Shown piece after piece: positions 36,304 to 44,773 of a stretch of DNA of 64,000 bases. Each line of letters starts with the position of its first letter. Position 1 is the first letter of the stretch. Below the pieces are notes generated by a model. It had not been told where the DNA came from. It did not search any database and saw nothing but the letters and a program-made list of their open reading frames with translations. A program made the position numbers and the translations under genes. The stretch spans positions 16,741 through 80,740 of the forward strand of contig MEQX01000069.1 of the NCBI GenBank assembly GCA_001770415.1. Reading direction: 5' to 3'. This DNA is from Betaproteobacteria bacterium RIFCSPLOWO2_02_FULL_63_19 (lineage in GTDB: Bacteria; Pseudomonadota; Gammaproteobacteria; Burkholderiales; SG8-39).

Positions 36304-36463
36304 GGTCATTCTCCTGTTGGCTTTGGATGTCCGGCGCATTATAACGGGATGAAGCCCACCGATTCCGCCGAACGCAGTAATCTGACCGGCATCGCAAACC
36401 ATTGCGCCTGGACATCTTTCACATGATCCGCGGCAAACGAAATGGCCAAGTGAAGGAGGGGCT

Positions 36464-37000
36464 GTGAGCTGTCGATGGGTTGTTCGCCTCGCGCTTTCGC
36501 TGATCGCGATCGTCGGCGCAACGGCATCGGTCGCGGCCGAACTGGACATTCCGGATCTTTCGCTCGACGTCGCCACGCGACGGCAGGAGGACGGTCGGGT
36601 CGGCAAATGGATCCATGAATTCCGGCTCCGGTGCGAAGCGGGAACCTGCAATCTGACGGTCATGACGCTCAACCAATGCGTCGAAAGTGTCCCCGGGGCG
36701 CCGATCAACGTGCAGATCTACCGGCAGGAGGTCGGCGAACTGCGCGTCTCGCGTCGGGACAGCGATACATTGGTCGTGGAATTCGACCACCTGTCGGGAA
36801 CCTCGCGACTGAGAATCGGTTTCGAACGGGTTCAGGTCGGCGCCTATCTGCGCGGCAAGGTTACCTCCTTCAGCGGCGGGTACATCGACCGCTCCGCGCG
36901 GCCGGGCCGTATGGCATTTGTGGAGTACGTGCCGTTGCAAGGGCGCTACAGCAACGTGACGCTGGACTGCAAGCTCGAGCTGCCGGGGATCGAGAAATAG
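36464..37000 (+). CDS. exported protein of unknown function, partly duplicated downstream
   Basis: A 178-residue exported protein that starts with GTG after a strong AAGGAGG. The signal peptide ends ASVAA. The mature part is mostly beta strand, with three Cys residues in the first half (RLRCEAGTC, NQC) and one near the end (LDCKLELPG), probably two disulfides. The last 33 residues recur, diverged, at 39.2 kb just after the cyclase gene. It is upstream of the cyclase on the same strand with a 294-base gap. No family is recognised. Confidence 0.65.
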   Translation: MSCRWVVRLALSLIAIVGATASVAAELDIPDLSLDVATRRQEDGRVGKWIHEFRLRCEAGTCNLTVMTLNQCVESVPGAPINVQIYRQEVGELRVSRRDSDTLVVEFDHLSGTSRLRIGFERVQVGAYLRGKVTSFSGGYIDRSARPGRMAFVEYVPLQGRYSNVTLDCKLELPGIEK

Positions 37001-37294
37001 CGCTCGGTGATGCGCCGGCGGATCACCGGACGCGCAGACGATACTGTTGACGAATCCGGCGAGGACCGTGTGCCGCGTAATGCGGATAATCCCGCTGCGG
37101 TCTTCTGGCACCGCGCTCCCTGAATTTCCGTTGCCCTCGGCGAACGCGGCGGCGTTCGCGCAACGAGCGGGTGCAATGGATAGCACAACGATGACCCGAA
37201 GTCCGTGGCCACTGCGCATTCGCGCCGTGGGCTTTCCCAGTCGCGCTCGCTTCGGAGAGAGTAAGCTATCATCCCAATCGGAGGCACGACTTCG

Positions 37295-39123
37295 ATGGCT
37301 TATGTGACTGACCTGTATTTCATCGGCGGCAGCGTAATCTATCTGGTCTGCGTGAGCCTCCTGATCGCCGCCATGCGCGGCGGCTGGTTCAATCGGCTGA
37401 CCAGCGGCTATCGGTGGACGTTGATTCTGTCGATCGCGCTGATCGGCGTCGGTTCGACGCTCGTGGTCAGCGTGTGGGCTTATTCCGCCGCGAGAGATCT
37501 GCTGTATCGGGAAATCGTCACGGAACTCGACAACGTCGGCCGTGTCATCGACCAGCAAGTCGAGCGGGAGGTCGCGTTGGCGACTGCTCAGATGGTCGAC
37601 CTGTCGAGGGCAGTGACCATGGCGATGGCGCGCGACACCGCAGCCCAACTCCGCGAGGACGTTGCAGCCGTTCAGGTCGTCAACCCGCGCCTGCTTCAGC
37701 TGCGGCTCGTCGACCCGCGAATGTCCGTCATTGCCGAGAGCAGTGTCACGGGTGTGCTCGATCCGATGGGCCGGCTGGCGGTCGGCACGGCACTGGATGA
37801 CCGGCGATTTGTCTCCGACCCGTTCTTTCCGGAAGCCTTCAAGAAGTTCGTACTCAGAATTGACGTTCCGGTGAAATCCCGCGAAGGAACGATCATCGGC
37901 GTACTCGGTGCACGTTACGACATACAGGAGGCGCTGCAGACGCTGGCAAATACCGCGCGCTTCAATGCCAACGGCTATGCGGTGGTGGTCGATCACACGG
38001 GACGAGTCATTGCCCATCCGGATCCGAAGCGCATCAACGACGACCTCTCCGGCTATCCCGCGGTGAAGGCCGGGCTCGAGGGCAAGAGCGGATCGCTGAC
38101 GGCGCGCAACAAGGCGGGGATCTCGAGGCTGTTTTTCTATCGCCCGCTGAAGGGCCCGGCGAGCGCGGATCCGAAGCGCATGGTTCTGCTCACCGAAATC
38201 GACAGCAACGAAGTGGCGGGCCTGCTGCAAGGGCTGCAGAACCGATTTGTGATCGCGGCGGTGGCCGTGATCGTCATCTGTTTGATATTGACCCGGCTGC
38301 TTGCCGGGGGCATCGAAACGCCCCTCCGCCAGATGATGAGTGCGGCGAAGAAGATCGAGGAGGGCGATCTCACGGTGGAGATCGAGCGCAGGGGCGTCGA
38401 CGAGTTCGGGCGGCTTCTGGTGCGGTCAATTCCATGGTCCGCGGTCTGCGCGAACGGGAACCCATCAAGCAGGTCTTCGGCCAGTACGTGGCCGCCCACG
38501 TCTCGGAAAAGGTGCTGCGCGGGGAAGTCGCCCTCGAAGGCGAGGCGCGCCGGGTCACGGTGCTCTTTTCGGATATCCGCAACTTCACCTCCATGGCGGA
38601 AAAACTGTCTCCGCTCGAGGTGGTCAGGTTTCTGAACGATTACTTTTCAGAGATGGTCGATGCCGTCTTCGAAAACGAGGGGATGCTGGACAAGTTCATC
38701 GGTGACGGCCTGATGGCCATCTTCGGCGCGATCGCGGATGCGCCGGACCATGCCCACAAGGCGGTACGCACCGGCCTGCGCATGAAAGCGCTGGTGGCGA
38801 AGATCAACGGCACCCGCGACATCGGCGGCCTGCCCCCGATCGCCATAGGCATCGGCGTGCATACCGACAACGTCATCCTGGGCAACATCGGATCGCGCAA
38901 GCGGCTGCAATATACGGCGATCGGCGACGGCGTAAATACCTGCTCGAGGATCGAGTCGCTGAACAAGGAGTTCGGAACCACGCTGCTGGTGACCGAGGCG
39001 ACCTACGAACTGACCAAGGACGCATTCGAGTTCGGCCCCGCGCAGAAAGCCACGATCCGCGGCAAGAGCGAACCGGTCATGTGCTACGAGGTGTTGAGCG
39101 AGCGGGCCTCCGCCGTCGGATAG
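37295..39123 (+). pseudogene. class III adenylate/guanylate cyclase with Cache sensor, frameshifted
   Basis: Two frames together give one complete receptor cyclase. The first (from 37295) encodes two membrane helices (about residues 8-27 and 41-63), a dCache-like sensor (about 64-320, with ANGYAVVVDHTGRVIAHPD), a third helix and a HAMP linker. The second (from about 38420 to 39123) encodes the catalytic domain: metal-binding VLFSDIRNFTSM, LDKFIGDGLMAIFG and YTAIGDGVNTCSRIES. The frame changes at 38419-38420, where CTGGTGCG would read through as CTGGGTGCG, so one G appears lost. The in-frame join GAVNAMVRGLRER in the remnant at 52.9 kb supports this. It could be a real null mutation or a base-calling error. 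Confidence 0.85.
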
Positions 39124-39212
39124 AGGTACCCGCCCGCCTGGCGTGTGTTCACTCTGGCCGAGGGCCCGTAGCTGGCGGATGGTCCGGTGCGCGTACGCCC
39201 AGGCGAACCCGC

Positions 39213-39317
39213 CGGCCCGGCCGCATGGCGTTCGTCGAATACGTGCCGCTGGTGGGGCGGTACAACAACGTGACGCTGGACTGCAGGGTCCAGCTGCCGG
39301 GCGTCGAGAAATAGCGC
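39213..39317 (+). pseudogene. 3' fragment duplicated from the exported protein upstream of the cyclase
   Basis: About 100 bases repeat the end of the gene at 36464-37000, including stop codon and the TAGCGCTC that follows it. The translation RPGRMAFVEYVPLVGRYNN matches RPGRMAFVEYVPLQGRYSN. The 5' part of the gene is missing, so this is a remnant of a diverged second copy that flanks the cyclase on its other side. Confidence 0.75.
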
Positions 39318-39380
39318 TCAGCGTTGCCGCTCAGCCGATCGATTTGGTCCGCGGACGCCCGGAATCGGGAACGTCTCAGG

Positions 39381-39420
39381 GCGCTGCAACCGCAAGCATT
39401 CTTGCTTGCGGCCGCAGCGC
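39381..39420. terminator. strong two-part hairpin after the exoprotein gene
   Basis: GCGCTGC (39381-39387) pairs with GCAGCGC (39414-39420), and CCGCAAGC (39390-39397) with GCTTGCGG (39404-39411); a two-base mismatch separates the stems and the loop has six bases. It starts nine bases beyond the stop of the minus-strand exoprotein and may also stop transcription from the cyclase side. There is no T-run. Confidence 0.5.
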
Positions 39421-39830
39421 ACCGGTTCGCTATTTGACGGTGTAGATCAGGTTATACCTGCCATTAATCAGCATTTCATTCCACGGCACGGTGACGCCAG
39501 AATCGACCGTGCCGAGGCCGTAGCCTGCATACACCTGCGCGCCGATGAGCGTGCTTAGATTCAGCTCACCTGCGATGTCGATGGTAATTGTCCCTAGAGT
39601 GACGGGTGAGGCGAAATAAGCGGGGTTCTGCGGATCATACGGCACCCAGGTCCCGCCGGAGTTCTTGAGGTAAACGGCGTTCCCGTACTGCGCCGGAAGC
39701 ACGACCGCAACGTATATCGTCCCCACTTTACTTTGATCATTTCCCGAGGCAACGATCGTTCCGACAACGGTCTTGGAAGTGATGTCGCCTGTCGCCGTAC
39801 CCGACGCGCTGGCGTTTGTGTTGGCAGTCG

Positions 39831-39957
39831 CGGTGACGGTGCAGTTCTGGCTGATCGCGCCGGTGGTGAATGTCTTGCCGTCGGCGCCGAGCGTGCCGGA
39901 ACAGCCGCTCACGCTGTTCACGACGTAGCCGCTCGCGGGAGTGACGGTGAAGCTGGT
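39831..39957. repeat. direct repeat within the exoprotein gene, copy 1
   Basis: A stretch of about 127 bases that recurs at 41121-41247 with roughly three differences. It encodes the Cys-pair module (TVTPASGYVVNSVSGCSG region). Its near identity in DNA, not just protein, points to recent duplication or gene conversion. Confidence 0.85.
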
Positions 39958-41120
39958 TGTTCCGCCTGAGGCGACCGTCACCGGGCTGGTCTTGTCATAG
40001 GTAACGCGGTCGCCGCCGAGCGTGACCTCGTAGCCGCGCGGGGCCGAACATTGCGCACTGGCGCCGAGCGCACTCTGGCAACTCCAGGTGTACTTGTCGG
40101 TGGCGCTGGTGACTTGCGACGGCGTTGCACCGTCCGCGCAAAGTTGGCCCTCTGGTGTGCCGAAGAATTGCACCTCGGAGAGCCCCGCCCAGGTAGCGGA
40201 ACCATAGGTTGAGAGCACTTTGAACGTGATAAACCGTCCCTTTCCGCTGACCGAATAGGCTTTGCCTAGGCCGTCGCTTTCTTCTGCGAACGTAGTTTTC
40301 ACCGTGCTCGAAACGGTGGAGCCGTCATCGCCCAAGAACAAAACATCCACGTCTTTTATGCCGCGTGTTGTATACAAGGTCTGGCCGTCAAACTCAAAGT
40401 AATTCCATACATGAATGGAAGTCACGTTATGAACGCTGCCGAGGTCGAAGGTGATTGTGAGCGACCCGGCCCCAGTCGTAAAGCTGCCTAACCACATATG
40501 GCTAGCAATCTTGTCATGTGTTGATCCTGTTAATCCAATTCCTCCGATGGCCGCATTCGCGGGTCGCGACGAAAGCTCATGATTCGCACTGGCTTTGACC
40601 ACTGAAATCATTCCCGATGTGTTGTTGTTGCCTTCCGGGGCGCTCAGTAGCGGCTCGCTGCCGCTCGCCGGTCCGCACAAGGACGCAGCGTCGCCTCCGA
40701 CGGTGTGCACCAGTTTAAAGGTGCCGTTCTTCAGCATGTCGTTCCATGGGGCGACAGCGCTGGTATCCGGCGCACCAATGCCGTAGCCGAGATAAATCTG
40801 CGTACCCGCCAGAGCGCTCAAGTTGAGGCCGGTTACGACATCGACGCTGTGCTGTCCCAGAGTGACGGCACCGGCGTAAAACGCTGGATTCGCCGCGTCG
40901 AATTTCACCCAGCCACCGCTCGCGTTCTTGAGGTAGACGCGATCGGGCGTGTCCAACGGCGAATCGGCTGCGAACCCCGAGGGCAGGACCGCGGCGACAT
41001 AGATGGTTCCTGTCTTGCCTTGATCGCTCCCCGAGGCGGTGATTTCTGCCGTTATGGTCCGGGAGGTGATCTCTCCAGTTGCTGTCGCTTTGAAGCCTGC
41101 GGGACGGATGATGGCAGACG

Positions 41121-41247
41121 CGGTGACGGTGCAGTTCTGGCTGATCGCGCCGGTGGTGAAGGTCTTGCCGTCGGCGCCGAGCGTGCCGGAACAGCCGCTC
41201 ACGCTGTTGACGACGTAGCCGCTCGCGGGAGTGACGGTGAAACTGGT
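41121..41247. repeat. direct repeat within the exoprotein gene, copy 2
   Basis: Partner of the stretch at 39831-39957, in the same orientation and 1,290 bases away. Recombination between the two would delete one Cys-pair module with the discoidin-like domain and keep the frame (1,290 is a multiple of three). Confidence 0.85.
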
Positions 41248-43163
41248 TCCATCTGAGGTGACCGTCACCGGGCTGGTCTTGTCAAAGGTCACATTTGCGC
41301 CGGCGAGCGTGACGGAATAGCCGCGTTTGGCGGAACAAACCGCTGTGGTGCCGCCGTTTGAACCTTGGCAACTCCAGTTGTACTGGCTTGTAGTGTCCGT
41401 GACCTGCGTGGGGTTGCCGCTCGCGCAGAGGTTGTCTGCCGGCGCGCTCGTCCACAGCGGTGGGTTATCCGGGTTGCTACCGTGATATCTGTCCGCCGAG
41501 CCGCAGGCGCCGTAGACGGGGACGGCTGCGACATTCGTGTTTACCCCAATGCAGGACACGTCCGACTTGTTATTGGACGCATCCTCCGCCATCAGGCAGA
41601 CGGTATACACGGGATTCGAAAACGTGCTCGCCGACAGTCCAGCGATGGAGAAATTCGTCGGGGTATTGGCGGTCATCGTCCCGCTGCCCGAGGACAGTCC
41701 ATCCTGGCCAAGTTTGACTTGATCCGCGGATACGCTTGATTGCGGTAAGGGATACGGAGCGACAAACACGATCCAGTATCCCGTTGCGTTCTCATTACTG
41801 GTGCTTGTCAGCATGGTGCTTGTCAGCGTGGTGCCGGTGCTGGTCGTGGCCGATACGTCAGTACCGCTCAGCGAGGGCGCTGTCGTGTCTGGGGCGGCAG
41901 TCGTGGTGAACGCAACGCAGCTCACGCTCGACTGGTTCGTGGATCCATCCTCTGCCATCAGGCAGACGGTGTAGCCGGTACTCGCCGACAGTCCAGTGAT
42001 CGAAAAATTCTTGGGCGTGCTGGCGGTCATCGCGCCGCTGCCCGAGGTTACGCCGGCGCTCCCGGTGCTGTTCTGCCCCGCTTTGACCTGCGCCTTCGAT
42101 GGCGCCGTGGCGCCGGTACCCGACAACACGACCCAGTAGCCCGTTGCGTTCTCATCGCTGGTGCTTGTCAGCGTGGTGCCGCTGCTGCTCGTTGCCGACA
42201 CGCCGGTGCCGCTCAGCGTGGGCGCGGTGGTGTCTGCGGCGGCGGTCGTGGTGACATCGACGCAACTGACGCTTGAGAGGTTCGGGATCCCGTCCTCGGC
42301 CATGATGCACAGCGTGTAGCCGGTGCTCGCAGAGAGCCCCGTGATCGAAATATCGGTCGGAACAGCGGGGATCATCGGCGCGTTGCCGGAGGCTAGCGCT
42401 GCCCCACCGATGCTGTCGAGACCCGCCTTGACCTGCGCGGCGCTTGGCGCTGTCGCGCCGGTTCCCGCCAGCTCGACCCAGTAGGCGACAGCCAGCTGGT
42501 CGCTGGTGCTCGAGAGCGTCGTGCCGCTGCTGGTCGTCCCCGAAACCCCGGTGCTGCTCAGTACCGGCGCGTAGGGGTCGGAAAACACCAGGTTGTCGAT
42601 GACGATGTCGGACCACGCCCCGCCGCCTTGCTTGGTTACCGTAAATCCCGTGACCCCGGTCCAAGGGGTTCCGCCGGTGAAGCTGACGCTCGTGCCGCCA
42701 GTTGTCGCGGTGGCATCGACGGTGCTACCGCTTCCGCCGATCTGGGTGAACGTGAACGTATCGCACGTGGTCCGGCACCCCAATACCAGCGATTGCAGAT
42801 CGATCTTGGTATCGAACGCGAAGGTAAGCGTTGGGGGGAAGGATTGATGAAATCGGTGAGATCGTTGGCCAGATTATTGGTGCCGTTCATCCCCCAGTCG
42901 CTTACCAGCAGATTGGCGCCGGTGTCGAGGGTAGCGCCCAATGTGACACCGAAGGCGGTATCGTTGACTTCGGCCGATCCGCCGCCGATCGCCGATTCGA
43001 AGGTGAACGTCGGTGAGACGACGGCCCGGGCGAGCGGAGCCGCGCCGAGCAGGGAAAGAACCAGAACCGCGAAAAGAAAACGCGCCCGATGAACCAGAAA
43101 CGCGCGGATTACCGACGAAAATTGCCCGCTGCAACGATGCATCAAACGCACGCCGTTCGACAT

Positions 43164-43667
43164 TTCACTCTCCTGGTGAATATTCTAATAATTCGCGCGT
43201 CGGAACTTTGCTCCTCCAGGCGCGATGTCCTTCCTGCAACCGCATTGCACAGCCGGCCGACCGCTTCGCAAACAACGGCCGAGCCTACTCACAAAGTGGG
43301 GTAGTACGGGACTATCTTGTTGCTGCGAACGCCTTATATCAGAAACGGCCGGCAGCGTCACTTGCCGCGTGTCGAAAATGACGTTGTCATGCAATGGGTT
43401 GTGCCCGGTTGACGGGCGACGTGCCGTTCCGATTTCGCCGAGCGCTGGCCAGACCGGAGCGTGGCCGACGGCGCGCGTACGGAGTCCTCGATCCGATTGC
43501 GCACGTGATGTAAATCACACCGCGTCACCGCGGGTGGTCCATGATTGCATCTTCCCGCCGGAGGAGGACTGCACGCGGCACCGATCGATCGCCGCCACCA
43601 GCGTCGAGGTTGCACGGGTCCGGCGATGCGAATACGTTTCCGTTCACCAATCAGGAGAATGCATACC
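43164..43667. other. divergent control region between exoprotein and TAXI operon
   Basis: About 500 bases with no supported gene. It holds the CRP-like palindrome at 43504-43519 and, at the right end, an AGGAGA placed for the ATG at 43668. The left end carries the Shine-Dalgarno of the exoprotein on the other strand. Confidence 0.45.
43504..43519. promoter_or_regulatory. CRP/FNR-like operator upstream of the TAXI-TRAP operon
   Basis: CGTGA-TGTAAA-TCACA matches the CRP consensus TGTGA-N6-TCACA in nine of ten half-site bases, with a perfect GTGA/TCAC inverted repeat. It lies about 150 bases before the start codon of the TAXI binding protein. FNR-type proteins recognise a related TTGAT-N4-ATCAA, of which TGAT-N4-ATCA is present, so either regulator is possible. 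Confidence 0.5.
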
Positions 43668-44684
43668 ATGGCAACGCACATTGTGAAAATCGGGGCCGTG
43701 CTGCGGACCTTGGCCGTGACGACTCTGCTTGCGGCCGCCGCCGTCGGCACGGCTGCGCAGGCGCAGACCGCAGGCGGCCCGCCGAAAGACCGGATCTTCC
43801 TCACGATCAACAGCGGTCCGCAGGGCTCGGGCTGGTACGTGGTCTCGGGGCTGATCGCCGAGCAGATCGAGAAGACGTTCCCGAACGCACGCGTGACCAA
43901 CACGCCGGGTCAGCCGGTCGCCAATACCCGCGCCGTCGACGCGAAGCGGGCGGACATGGGCACCGAATTCGGCTGGCTGGCGCTCACCGCGATGGAGGGA
44001 ACGAAGCCTTACAAGAAGCCGGTACACAACGTTGCGGCGATCTCCGGCCTGTACCCGACGCACTTTCAACTGTTCGCGCGCGCCGATTCGGGCATCAAGT
44101 CCTACGCCGATCTCGCCAACAAACGCATCGCCGTGGGCACCGCTGGAACCTCCGGGGACCGGATGACGCAGCGGATCCTCGCGTTCTACGGACTCAATTA
44201 CGACAAGATCCGTCAGAACGGCGGCAGCGTCTCGTTCAGCGCGTACAACGACGCCAAGCAGTTGATGAGCGACGGCCACCTCGACGCGTTCACGATCTCC
44301 TCGACCAAGCCGAACACCCAGGCCGTGGAACTGCAGCTCACGCAGGACATCCGGCTCATCCCGCTGGAGGAGAAGATCGTCGACCAGTACGTCAAGAAAT
44401 TCCGCGGTTTCGGCAAGAGCCAGATCGCCGCAGGAACCTACAAGAACCAGCCGCAGGCCGTCTGGGCGATCAGCGTCCCAGCACTCATCACCGTGCGCAA
44501 GGACCTGCCCGAAAACGTGGTCTATTGGATCACCAAGGCGTGGTGGGACCACGCGAGTCAGATCGGCAAGGCCTACAGCATGGTCAAGGACGATATGGTC
44601 GCGAACGTCGCGCTCAAGGATCTCGTGGTGCCGCTGCATCCGGGCTCCGCGCGGTACTTCAAGGAGATCGGTGTCCTGAAGTAG
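43668..44684 (+). CDS. TAXI-family TRAP transporter solute-binding protein
   Basis: A 338-residue periplasmic binding protein. The ATG at 43668 is preferred over one at 43659 because AGGAGA is nine bases away; it gives a signal peptide ending AAQAQ. TAXI features: INSGPQGSGWYVVSGLIAEQIEK, the VTNTPGQPVANTRAVDAKRADMG segment, KSYADLANKRIAVGTAGTSGD, and the C-terminal LHPGSARYFKEIGVLK typical of the family. These proteins feed fused DctQM permeases and bind organic acids such as glutamate-like or aromatic acids; the ligand is not known. It is the first gene of a five-gene operon, separated from the permease by a strong hairpin. Confidence 0.92.
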   Translation: MATHIVKIGAVLRTLAVTTLLAAAAVGTAAQAQTAGGPPKDRIFLTINSGPQGSGWYVVSGLIAEQIEKTFPNARVTNTPGQPVANTRAVDAKRADMGTEFGWLALTAMEGTKPYKKPVHNVAAISGLYPTHFQLFARADSGIKSYADLANKRIAVGTAGTSGDRMTQRILAFYGLNYDKIRQNGGSVSFSAYNDAKQLMSDGHLDAFTISSTKPNTQAVELQLTQDIRLIPLEEKIVDQYVKKFRGFGKSQIAAGTYKNQPQAVWAISVPALITVRKDLPENVVYWITKAWWDHASQIGKAYSMVKDDMVANVALKDLVVPLHPGSARYFKEIGVLK

Positions 44685-44718
44685 GCTAGACTCGCCCTTC
44701 GTGACGACGATGTTTCCT

Positions 44719-44747
44719 GCGCTCTGGGCGGGCGCCGCCCGGAGCGC
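44719..44747. promoter_or_regulatory. intergenic stem-loop between binding-protein and permease genes
   Basis: GCGCTC pairs with GAGCGC and, one T-G position further in, GGGCGG with CCGCCC around a three-base loop, a nearly continuous 13-pair stem. Stable hairpins at this position in transporter operons commonly protect the upstream message or reduce read-through, so that binding protein exceeds permease. That role is inferred here. Confidence 0.5.
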
Positions 44748-44773
44748 GAGCCGTTGAAGGACGTGGATAGTTC

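Larger units (their letters stand above)
39430..43163 (-). pseudogene. large modular exoprotein (FnIII-like, discoidin-like), frame broken at a G6 run
   Basis: The natural start at 43163 has AGGAGA six bases upstream and a signal peptide ending APLARA. That frame is left at a run of six G (42833-42838); the sequence then continues smoothly in another frame (TLTFAFDTKIDLQSLVLG onward) for some 1,130 residues. One more G would restore a single protein of about 1,240 residues. Domains in order: a beta-sandwich start; three FnIII-like repeats of about 95 residues, each with ATGYWVVLSGTG- and SITGLSASTGYTVCLMAEDG-type segments; a Cys-pair module with YVVNSVSGCSGTLG; a discoidin-like domain (WLGSFTTGAGSLTITFDLG ... 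VQFFG); a second Cys-pair module; and a final YAGYG unit. It is probably secreted or surface-bound and adhesive. Confidence 0.8.

Noticed and set aside
35155-36426. 423-codon plus-strand frame
   Set aside because: Antisense to the NMT1-type protein, which has a good ribosome site and fold motifs.
36419-38230. 603-codon open frame on the minus strand
   Set aside because: It crosses two well-supported plus-strand genes and has the composition of an antisense artefact.
43541-44689. 382-codon plus-strand frame in the TAXI binding-protein gene
   Set aside because: It overlaps the real gene in another phase; signal peptide, TAXI motifs and ribosome site belong to the other frame.
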